DNA of 5,288 bases from Chitinophagaceae bacterium (lineage in GTDB: Bacteria; Bacteroidota; Bacteroidia; Chitinophagales; Chitinophagaceae), in the NCBI GenBank assembly GCA_016786525.1, contig JAEUVW010000065.1:1-5288 (forward strand). Direction: 5' to 3'. The translations under genes were made by a program, and so were the position numbers. Below are positions 1 to 4,695 of this stretch, piece by piece; the stretch's first letter is position 1, and every line of letters starts with the position of its first letter. The notes under the pieces were generated by a model, which was not told the origin of the DNA, searched no databases, and worked only from the letters and a program-made list of their open reading frames with translations.

Positions 1-271
1 ATAGTGTTTTACTTTCAGGAATATAACGAAGGGCACAAGAGGTGTTTGGGTGAACGATTTTTAATTCTTCATTCATGTCCGCAACTAGCTTAATCATAAA
101 TAGAATAATTACAAAAGAGATATAAATGGTAAAAACAAACCATTTCAAACTTATTGTTGCATCCCATTTCGTTATCAAAAGCGAAAAAAAACACGATAAG
201 CCGCCAAGAATACCAACTATTAATGAAATCCCATTAAAAGATAGAATTTTCTTAATCTTGCTTTGTATCAT
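1..271 (-). CDS. Two-helix membrane protein, N-terminal part (runs off the left edge)
   Basis: Reading the minus strand from an ATG at 271 gives 90 uninterrupted codons to the window edge with no stop, so the C-terminal part is missing. The visible protein starts MIQSKIKKIL, then has a hydrophobic segment at about residues 13-33, a short polar loop (TKWDATIS), a second hydrophobic segment at about 43-64, and a soluble stretch beginning ADMNEELKIVHP. By the positive-inside rule both ends probably face the cytoplasm, giving a hairpin anchor followed by a cytosolic domain outside the window. It lies 59 bp downstream of the XRE gene on the same strand and could be co-transcribed. GC content is about 31%, far below the 58% sampled in the GH130 gene, which suggests separate acquisition. 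I do not recognise the family. Two-helix anchors fused to a sensor or effector domain occur in SLATT and TM-macro defence proteins, but nothing visible proves that link. The open frame with sensible topology is strong; function is unknown. Confidence 0.75.
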   Translation of the reverse strand, partial: MIQSKIKKILSFNGISLIVGILGGLSCFFSLLITKWDATISLKWFVFTIYISFVIILFMIKLVADMNEELKIVHPNTSCALRYIPESKTL

Positions 272-330
272 TAGTTCTTTTTCTGGTAGTAATTATGAGG
301 TACAATCAAAGAAAACATTAAATAAAATCT

Positions 331-753
331 CTACTTACTCCCAATCAACCTCTCCAACCTCCCCATCATTTCATCCTTCTCCTTCAGCATACGCTCATAC
401 AAAGCGATCTTCTCTTCGTGCAGTTGAATAATTTTTTCAATTGGATTGTAATTGTTGATTACAAAACCGATAGCGTTATCGCTATTTGTAAACGTATTTG
501 CAATCACATTCACCGCCTGCTCTTCATCAAAATTCTGTATGGCCTCTACAGGTATCTTCAGCAGCGTAGACAACTGCGCCAGCAAAGCGGGCTCAATACT
601 TTCTTTTTGCTCCAGCAGCGATACCTTTTGCTGGTTCCAGTCGTCGCCCAGGCCGGCAGCCAGCGCATCCTGCTTTATGCCCAGCATCTCGCGGAAGCGC
701 TTTACGTTTCTCCCCTCGTGTACCCGCCGGTGTGGTGTTGCAGTGTGTGTCAT
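331..753 (-). CDS. XRE-family helix-turn-helix regulator with C-terminal coiled coil
   Basis: The 140-aa product is a probable cytoplasmic DNA-binding regulator. Residues about 14-72 form a Cro/C1-type fold: GRNVKRFREMLGIKQDALA is helix 1 and the start of the HTH, WNQQKVSLLEQKE is the recognition region, and ALLAQLSTLLKIPVEAI closes the domain. Residues 75-102 form a linker (VNVIANTFTNSDNAIGFVIN), and about 104-138 (IEKIIQLHEEKIALYERMLK onward) is a heptad-like helix, probably for dimerisation. This layout is common in Bacteroidota regulators of about 140 aa. The start is supported by the conserved domain beginning about 13 residues later. The gene is divergent from the SymE-like gene, with 159 bp between the two starts, and lies upstream of the truncated membrane protein. 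It may regulate both, and perhaps itself, through the palindromes in the spacer; this is inference. GC falls towards its 3' end. The family assignment is firm, the target unknown. Confidence 0.9.
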   Translation of the reverse strand: MTHTATPHRRVHEGRNVKRFREMLGIKQDALAAGLGDDWNQQKVSLLEQKESIEPALLAQLSTLLKIPVEAIQNFDEEQAVNVIANTFTNSDNAIGFVINNYNPIEKIIQLHEEKIALYERMLKEKDEMMGRLERLIGSK

Positions 754-758
754 AGCAG

Positions 759-766
759 CAAATGTA
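759..766 (-). promoter_or_regulatory. Candidate -7 promoter box for the XRE gene
   Basis: On the minus strand the sequence is TACATTTG, a full match to the Bacteroidota -7 consensus TAnnTTTG. It ends only 5 bp before the ATG at 753, so a transcript from it would have almost no leader. A possible -33 element (ATTG at 793-790) is 23 bp upstream, slightly longer than the usual spacing of about 19-21. With this weak partner the call rests on the -7 match alone. Confidence 0.4.
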
Positions 767-830
767 ATTTTTTTATGTCATGAGCCGAACAATTACAGGC
801 TGTAAAATACTATGTTTTTTACACAAGTGC

Positions 831-877
831 CACCGGTAACATACAGGCGTACCATGTAGGATACACCCGGCACCGGT
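831..877. promoter_or_regulatory. Twin CACCGGT boxes, candidate operator pair
   Basis: The heptamer CACCGGT occurs at 831-837 and again at 871-877, exactly 40 bp apart, close to four helical turns, so both faces would lie on the same side of the DNA. Each contains the palindrome ACCGGT. Both lie in the spacer between the divergent XRE and SymE-like genes. Paired palindromic boxes in such a spacer are what a dimeric XRE repressor would be expected to use, but binding is inferred only from position and symmetry. Confidence 0.4.
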
Positions 878-893
878 GCTTGCTTTGCCGGGT
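865..893. repeat. Inverted repeat and nested palindrome in the SymE leader region
   Basis: ACCCGGCA (865-872) and TGCCGGGT (886-893) are perfect 8-bp inverted repeats around a 13-bp loop. Overlapping the left arm is the perfect 10-bp palindrome GCACCGGTGC (870-879). An A-rich run follows just before the SymE-like start at 913. The structure could be a protein-binding operator or, if transcribed, an RNA hairpin in the toxin leader. It has no U-tract on either strand, so it is not a standard intrinsic terminator. Confidence 0.5.
880..887 (+). promoter_or_regulatory. Weak candidate -7 box for the SymE-like gene
   Basis: TTGCTTTG matches TAnnTTTG except at the second base and lies 25 bp before the ATG at 913, so a transcript would have a leader of roughly 15-20 nt. 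No TTTG-like -33 element is visible at the usual spacing. The box lies within the loop and right arm of the inverted repeat at 865-893, so a repressor bound there would block it. Tentative. Confidence 0.25.
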
Positions 894-912
894 ACACAAA
901 AAAAACAAGGCT

Positions 913-1128
913 ATGGCAACACTCCACACACCCGCAGCAGCCACACGCGCCCTCAAGGTGGGCTACAAACACCACCTGCGCCGCAGGCGCAACAAGACAC
1001 ACTGCATCATCTTCCCCAGCCTGCTGCTCAGCGGCAAGTGGCTGCAGCAGCAGGGCTTTGAGCGCGGCGACCGGGTACAGGTAGCCTGTATGGCGGGCCG
1101 CCTGGAGATCACGGTAATGAAGCAATGA
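913..1128 (+). CDS. symE: SymE-family (type I toxin-like) small protein
   Basis: The 71-aa product has a basic N-terminal half (RALKVGYKHHLRRRR, residues 12-26) followed by the SymE signature at about 35-68: PSLLLSGKWL, then QQGFERGDRVQV, then AGRLEIT. This matches the usual P-x-L-x-LSGKWL-x-x-x-GF-x-x-GD-x-V pattern ending in GRL-x-I. SymE proteins have an AbrB/MazE-like swapped-hairpin fold; E. coli SymE is an SOS-induced toxin held down by the antisense RNA SymR and linked to RNA decay or nucleoid effects. I chose the ATG at 913 because the conserved protein begins near there; an in-frame ATG at 880 would add 11 residues that read through the inverted repeat. AAGG at 907-910 is too close to the start to be a convincing ribosome site. 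The gene is divergent from the XRE regulator, which may control it. The stop lies inside a tandem repeat. Family sure; toxicity not shown. Confidence 0.85.
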   Translation: MATLHTPAAATRALKVGYKHHLRRRRNKTHCIIFPSLLLSGKWLQQQGFERGDRVQVACMAGRLEITVMKQ

Positions 1129-1169
1129 GATAATTTGGTAATTGGGCAATGAGACAATTCGTCAATTTG
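1122..1169. repeat. 24-bp tandem repeat overlapping the symE stop
   Basis: Two adjacent 24-bp units, 1122-1145 and 1146-1169, both begin GCAATGAGA and share 19 of 24 bases; a third partial copy (GCAATGG) begins at 1170. The symE stop codon TGA (1126-1128) is inside the first unit, so the last codons of the gene are made of repeat sequence. Later copies contain in-frame-like TGA and TAA triplets, typical of non-coding repeat. Confidence 0.75.
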
Positions 1170-1177
1170 GCAATGGA

Positions 1178-1211
1178 TTTGAAGATGAGTTGATTTGAAA
1201 ATTTGAAGATG
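1178..1211. repeat. TTTGAAGATG short direct repeats
   Basis: TTTGAAGATG occurs at 1178-1187 and 1202-1211, with the related TTTGAAAA between them at 1194-1201. The block is AT-rich and non-coding. Runs of TTTGAAAATTTGAAGATG type are, to my recollection, frequent in intergenic DNA of Bacteroidota genomes; a genome-wide count would be needed to confirm it here. Confidence 0.55.
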
Positions 1212-1219
1212 GGCTGTTA

Positions 1220-1252
1220 GTCAATTTGGCATGAGGCAATTCGTCAATGTGG
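1220..1252. repeat. Displaced degenerate copy of the 24-bp repeat
   Basis: GTCAATTTGGCA at 1220-1231 repeats 1161-1172 exactly, and CAATTCGTCAAT at 1237-1248 repeats 1155-1166 exactly, but the order of the two blocks is permuted as expected for offset copies of a tandem array. The remaining gene-free sequence, 1253-1326, holds only a TAAGCT direct repeat (1290-1295 and 1311-1316) that I can point to. Confidence 0.6.
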
Positions 1253-1326
1253 TACGCACATCCTCAGTCCTGCAAAACCGTAAATGATATAAGCTCATAC
1301 CCGGAAGCTGTAAGCTATAAGGGGCA

Positions 1327-1347
1327 CAGGCAAAGCAACTTTGCCGG
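1327..1347 (+). promoter_or_regulatory. Perfect inverted repeat just before the type III PKS start
   Basis: GGCAAAG (1329-1335) and CTTTGCC (1339-1345) are perfect inverted repeats with a 3-bp loop CAA, ending 5 bp before the ATG at 1351. As RNA it would form a hairpin where a ribosome must load; as DNA it is a compact operator. The right arm also contains CAACTTTG (1336-1343), one mismatch from the -7 consensus TAnnTTTG, so the palindrome may instead cover a promoter giving a nearly leaderless message. No -33 partner is visible. The symmetry is certain, the role is not. Confidence 0.5.
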
Positions 1348-1350
1348 TAT

Positions 1351-2406
1351 ATGCCTTACCTAGCCGCAGTATCTACCATAGACTTTCCCTACCGCATTGA
1401 CCAAAGCGCTGTAAAGGCCTATGCGCAGCAGCTCTTTGCCCCCTCATTCCCGGGTATAGAGCGCCTGATGCCGGCTTTTGACAATACGGGCATACAAAGC
1501 CGCAACTTTTGCCAGCCGCTGCACTACTACGGGCAGGCCCGCAGCTTTGAGCAGCAAAACGAAGACTATGTATCCATCACTCTGGAGTACGCGGTACAGG
1601 CCATAGAAGACTGCCTGGCACAGGCAGGTACAGCGCGGGAGGCTGTCACCGACATCATCTTCGTATCCAGCACGGGGCTGGCCACGCCCAGTATGGATGC
1701 ACTCCTCATCAACCGCATGCGCCTGGGTGCGCATGTGCGGCGCACGCCGGTATTTGGCCTGGGCTGCGCCGGTGGCGTATCGGGCTTTGCCAAAGCGGCC
1801 ATGATGGCTCAGGCAGACCCGGCAGCAGTGGTACTGCTGGTGGCTGCAGAGCTGTGCTCCCTTACCTTCTTACGTACAGACTTCAGCAAAAGCAACCTGA
1901 TCGGTGCCAGCCTGTTTGCAGACGGTATAGCGGCCTGCCTGCTGAAGGGCGATGCCCATGGTACAGGCCAGGTGCGCTACCGTGCGGCGCAAAGCACGCT
2001 GTACTACGATACACCGGAGGTGATGGGCTGGCAGTTTCGCAACGATGGCTTCAAGGTGCTCTTTTCGCAGGATATACCTGGCCTGGTGCGGCAGCATATC
2101 GGCGCAGACACAGGCCGCTTCCTGCAGCAGCAGGGCCTCTCGCTGGCCGACATCCGCAACTTTATTTTTCACCCCGGGGGCACAAAGGTGCTGGATGCTT
2201 ACCGCGATGCACTGCAAGTCCGCGACCCGCAATTCCTTACTCACACACAGGCTGTAATTCGTGATTATGGAAACATGTCTGCACCTACGGTGCTGTATGT
2301 GCTGCAGCGCTTCCTGCAGCAGGGCTGCAGCAAAGGCTATGGGCTGATGCTGGCTATGGGGCCGGGTTTCTCCAGCGAGATGGTATTGCTGGATATGCAT
2401 CCATAA
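1351..2406 (+). CDS. Type III polyketide synthase (chalcone synthase-like, alkylpyrone-type)
   Basis: The 351-aa length is normal for the family. These homodimeric cytosolic enzymes load an acyl-CoA on a cysteine, extend it with malonyl-CoA and cyclise the product to pyrones or resorcinols. The catalytic triad is complete: Cys139 in GLGCAGGVSG, His274 in FIFHPGGTKVL, and Asn308 in DYGNMSAPTVLYVL. The C-terminal GPGF loop (residues 337-340, MGPGFSSEMVLL) matches the bacterial BpsA/PKS18 branch rather than plant enzymes. VSSTGLATPSMDALL (105-119) is the conserved thiolase-fold segment preceding the active site. The start at 1351 leaves the usual short N-terminus before the first conserved strand; no Shine-Dalgarno sequence is visible. 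A membrane methyltransferase of the ICMT family follows after 12 bp, the same partnership as Bacillus BpsA/BpsB, which points to long-chain alkylpyrones as product. That product is inferred from context; resorcinol formation cannot be excluded. Confidence 0.95.
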   Translation: MPYLAAVSTIDFPYRIDQSAVKAYAQQLFAPSFPGIERLMPAFDNTGIQSRNFCQPLHYYGQARSFEQQNEDYVSITLEYAVQAIEDCLAQAGTAREAVTDIIFVSSTGLATPSMDALLINRMRLGAHVRRTPVFGLGCAGGVSGFAKAAMMAQADPAAVVLLVAAELCSLTFLRTDFSKSNLIGASLFADGIAACLLKGDAHGTGQVRYRAAQSTLYYDTPEVMGWQFRNDGFKVLFSQDIPGLVRQHIGADTGRFLQQQGLSLADIRNFIFHPGGTKVLDAYRDALQVRDPQFLTHTQAVIRDYGNMSAPTVLYVLQRFLQQGCSKGYGLMLAMGPGFSSEMVLLDMHP

Positions 2407-2418
2407 ACACAAACGCCA

Positions 2419-2925
2419 ATGGTTTTCATACTCTTTATCTCTTTCGTGATCCTGCTGCGCCTGGCGGAATTGTATCTCTCCGCCCGCAATGAACGCCGCC
2501 TGCGCCAGGAAGGGGCTGTAGAGTACGGCAGCGCTCACTATCCTGTAATGGTTTGCCTGCATGCCTTCTTTTTCGTATCTTTACTGGCAGAGTACTACCT
2601 GAGCGGCCCTCACAGCTACCATACCGCTATCATCGCCCTATACCTGCTGCTGGTGCTGCTCAAAGCCTGGGTGATCAACTCCCTGGGCCGCTTCTGGAAC
2701 ACAAGGATACTCCGCTTGCCCGGGGCCCCGCTGGTGGCTAAAGGTCCTTACCGCTTTGTCAAACATCCGAATTATATCATTGTGGTGGCAGAGATTCTCG
2801 TGATCCCTCTGGCCTTTGACCTTTACTATACGGCCCTGATCTTCAGCCTGCTGAATGCAGCCATGCTCTACGTGCGCATCGGTGTGGAAAACCGTGCCCT
2901 GAAGAAATACGGCTCGCAAACTTAA
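2419..2925 (+). CDS. ICMT-family membrane methyltransferase (BpsB/YpbQ-like)
   Basis: The 168-aa protein is an integral-membrane S-adenosylmethionine-dependent methyltransferase of the isoprenylcysteine carboxyl methyltransferase family. Hydrophobic segments lie at about residues 1-19, 43-60, 67-88 and a pair at 119-152. The cofactor-binding signature is KGPYRFVKHPNY (108-119), followed by the downstream acidic residue in GVENRALKKYG (155-165). The first helix and its LRLAELYLSARNER motif (13-26) are typical of the YpbQ subgroup. It starts 12 bp after the synthase stop, so the two are surely co-transcribed. In Bacillus subtilis the equivalent enzyme O-methylates the alkylpyrones made by the neighbouring synthase, and that is the likely role here. 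True isoprenylcysteine methylation is unlikely because bacteria usually lack prenylated CaaX proteins. No further tailoring gene follows; the next gene is an unrelated small protein 125 bp on, and no clear terminator is seen between. Confidence 0.9.
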   Translation: MVFILFISFVILLRLAELYLSARNERRLRQEGAVEYGSAHYPVMVCLHAFFFVSLLAEYYLSGPHSYHTAIIALYLLLVLLKAWVINSLGRFWNTRILRLPGAPLVAKGPYRFVKHPNYIIVVAEILVIPLAFDLYYTALIFSLLNAAMLYVRIGVENRALKKYGSQT

Positions 2926-3050
2926 GATCTCTCCAAAGTGGTCTACCTGTAAATCATATAACGATAGGAATGAATTGTGTAATAGGCCATGAAATGGATG
3001 CGCAGACCTTTGAAGCAGAAAGATTCTTCACACGCAAAATCAGATTTTTT

Positions 3051-3269
3051 ATGAAAACGATACACGAACTGAACGACGACATTATGAAACTGACCATGAA
3101 GATCCGCAACCATCACCCCGAACTGATGAAGTACATCAGCGAAATGCCCGACGGCAATACGGATAAAAGCGACCCGGAAATAGACCGCAAGATCCTGAAC
3201 GAATACTACGAATCGCTGAAAAGCCTGCTGATCAAATATGGCAACAATACGACCAGTACACCGCACTGA
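3051..3269 (+). CDS. Small conserved helical protein, unknown function
   Basis: The 72-aa product has two predicted amphipathic helices, about residues 4-31 (IHELNDDIMKLTMKIRN and onward) and 42-63 (PEIDRKILNEYYESLKSLL), joined by a polar linker with MPDGNTDKSD, and an unstructured tail. It has no signal peptide and no membrane segment, so it is probably cytosolic. I chose the ATG at 3051 because the helical, family-like part begins there; an in-frame ATG at 2970 would add 27 residues of less regular sequence. No ribosome site is visible for either. I believe similar 65-75 aa proteins are widespread in Bacteroidota as uncharacterised proteins, but I cannot name a family. It precedes the acidic small protein by 40 bp and may be part of the same transcript as the GH130 and glycosyltransferase genes. 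Confidence 0.75.
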   Translation: MKTIHELNDDIMKLTMKIRNHHPELMKYISEMPDGNTDKSDPEIDRKILNEYYESLKSLLIKYGNNTTSTPH

Positions 3270-3309
3270 CACTGCGGCACTTTTACTCAACAACTAATTT
3301 CTGACCAAT

Positions 3310-3621
3310 ATGGACAAGCAAAAAGATAAGGAAAAATTACCCGGCTACCCGCATTACCCCGCCGGAGAAGATATATACAGCAAGGAGCATAAGGAGCGGC
3401 ATACCGGCCCGGAAGATGCTGACCCCGGCCGCTCTAAAAACATACCGGCTCCTCCCTCCGGCAACAACAGCAGCCGCGACATACTGGGCAACGAACTCGA
3501 TGTACCCGGTTCCGAACTGGACGATGAGAACGAAAAAATAGGCAGCGAAGACGAGGAAAACAATTACTACAGCATCGGTGGCGACAACCACGAAAACCTG
3601 GAGGAAGACCAGGGTGTATAA
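3310..3621 (+). CDS. Acidic, disordered small protein with SEDEENNYYS motif
   Basis: The 103-aa product is hydrophilic throughout: a lysine-rich start (MDKQKDKEKLPGYPHYPAGE), a Pro/Gly/Ser-rich middle, and a strongly acidic C-terminal half with LDVPGSELDD (63-72) and IGSEDEENNYYSIGGDNHE (77-95). It lacks any signal peptide, membrane segment or obvious enzymatic motif and is probably intrinsically disordered. The C-terminal block looks conserved in uncharacterised Bacteroidota proteins as far as I recall; no function is known to me. It lies 36 bp upstream of the GH130 gene on the same strand, so co-transcription is likely. The codon usage and GC-rich third positions resemble the neighbouring genes, supporting real coding. 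The overlapping minus-strand frames are GC-driven shadows. Confidence 0.8.
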   Translation: MDKQKDKEKLPGYPHYPAGEDIYSKEHKERHTGPEDADPGRSKNIPAPPSGNNSSRDILGNELDVPGSELDDENEKIGSEDEENNYYSIGGDNHENLEEDQGV

Positions 3622-3657
3622 CCAGGGCTTTCTCCAAAAAATACGGACAAAAAAGAA

Positions 3658-4695
3658 ATGATACAGATCAGGAAAGAAGGCCTTCTTTTGAAAAAGACTG
3701 AGCTCAGCTTCGAAAACGAAGGCGTACTGAACCCGGGCATAATAGCCGAAGGCAGGCACATACACATCTTCTACCGGGCTGTAAGCAAAGGCAATTTTTC
3801 CAGTATCGGGTATTGCCTGCTCGATGGCCCGATGACGATCGTGCAACGCAGGCAGGAGCCGCTGGTCGTACCTGAGTTTCCCTACGAGGCACACGGTATA
3901 GAAGACCCCAGGATCGTAAAGATCGAAAACCTGTACTACCTCACTTATACGGCCTACGACGGTGTGAACGCACATGGGGCCCTGGCCGTATCTGAAGACC
4001 TGCTGCACTTTGAAAAGAAAGGCATCATTACCCCCCAGACCACTTTTGAACATTTCAGGAGCCTGGTGGAGCGCAAAGCGATCATCGACACGAAGTACAT
4101 CAAGTACAATGAGCACATCGTGACCCGCGAAAGGGACGGTGATGCTGTACTGCTCTGGGACAAGAACCTGATCTTTTTCCCCCGGCGCATAGGCGGCAAG
4201 CTATACTTCCTGCACCGCATCAAACCGGACATGCAGCTGACCTGCGTCTACTCGCTGGATGAACTGACGCCCGGGTTCTGGGAGGGCTATTTCCAGGACC
4301 TGAACGACCACATCGTGATGAAATCGCGGTATGCGCACGAGTCGGCCTACCTGGGCGGGGGCGCTCCGCCGGTAGAGACGCCCGCCGGCTGGCTGCTGAT
4401 CTATCATGGCGTGGAGGATACGCCGAAAGGCTACATTTACTCCGCCTGCGCAGCCCTGCTGGACCTTGAAGACCCACAGCTGGAAATTGCCCGCCTCCCC
4501 TACCCCCTCTTCTTCCCGCAAGAACCCTGGGAACTGGAGGGCGAGGTCAACAATGTGTGCTTCCCGACCGGTACAGCCATCAGGGACGATCGCCTGTATA
4601 TATACTACGGCGCCGCCGACGAACAGATAGCGGTAGCCTCTGTACCCCTGCAGGCATTATTAGACGAACTACTATTAAACAAGAAGATAATATGA
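3658..4695 (+). CDS. GH130-family glycosidase/phosphorylase (mannoside-type)
   Basis: The 345-aa protein is a five-bladed beta-propeller of glycoside hydrolase family 130, whose members phosphorolyse or hydrolyse beta-mannosides. Family marks in order: IHIFYRAV (35-42), GIEDPRIV (80-87) with Asp83 as the expected catalytic acid, WDKNLIFFPRRIGGKLYFLHR (167-187), YLGGGAPPVETPAGWLLIYHG (231-251) with His250, and NNVCFPTGTAIRDDRLYIYY (298-317) near the end. No signal peptide is present, so it is cytosolic, which fits a phosphorylase or a glycan-processing partner better than an extracellular hydrolase. Compared with the usual spacing there are roughly 35-40 extra residues between GIITP (122-126) and WDKN (167). 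Its stop overlaps the ATG of a GT4-like glycosyltransferase by 4 bp. Substrate and phosphorolysis versus hydrolysis cannot be settled here. Homologues in Bacteroidota have, I believe, sometimes been mislabelled as a pesticidal Cry protein; nothing here supports that. Confidence 0.92.
   Translation: MIQIRKEGLLLKKTELSFENEGVLNPGIIAEGRHIHIFYRAVSKGNFSSIGYCLLDGPMTIVQRRQEPLVVPEFPYEAHGIEDPRIVKIENLYYLTYTAYDGVNAHGALAVSEDLLHFEKKGIITPQTTFEHFRSLVERKAIIDTKYIKYNEHIVTRERDGDAVLLWDKNLIFFPRRIGGKLYFLHRIKPDMQLTCVYSLDELTPGFWEGYFQDLNDHIVMKSRYAHESAYLGGGAPPVETPAGWLLIYHGVEDTPKGYIYSACAALLDLEDPQLEIARLPYPLFFPQEPWELEGEVNNVCFPTGTAIRDDRLYIYYGAADEQIAVASVPLQALLDELLLNKKII

Noticed and set aside
307..314. TTTCTTTG on the minus strand as a promoter for the membrane protein
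   Set aside because: It misses the second consensus base and the nearest TTG is 27 bp upstream, outside the normal spacing.
126..431. Plus-strand open frame of 101 codons across the AT-rich left end
   Set aside because: It lies opposite the two-helix membrane protein and the end of the XRE gene; its translation is low-complexity and Ser/Pro-rich with no family pattern.
793..1149. Minus-strand open frame of 118 codons antisense to symE
   Set aside because: The translation is cysteine- and alanine-rich without a recognisable domain and runs through the repeats; the plus strand has a clear SymE signature.
1129..1350. CRISPR array or attachment site in the repeat-rich spacer
   Set aside because: The repeats are adjacent, degenerate and without unique spacers, and there is no tRNA or integrase in the window.
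2116..2322. 15-bp repeat CGCTTCCTGCAGCAG at 2116-2130 and 2308-2322
   Set aside because: Both copies encode Arg-Phe-Leu-Gln-Gln with the same preferred codons inside the synthase; this is codon bias, not a mobile or regulatory repeat.
1870..2562. Long minus-strand frame of 230 codons opposite the type III synthase
   Set aside because: It is a GC-driven shadow of a gene with an intact catalytic triad, and it also crosses into the methyltransferase gene.
3261..3288. Possible terminator after the 72-aa gene (CCGCA / TGCGG with TTTT nearby)
   Set aside because: The stem is only 5 bp with a 7-bp loop, overlaps the stop codon, and the T-run is short; too weak to call, and the next gene is probably co-transcribed.
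3337..4116. Minus-strand frame of 259 codons opposite the acidic protein and GH130
   Set aside because: It spans two plus-strand genes; its apparent hydrophobic stretch is the reverse reading of acidic codons, not a membrane domain.
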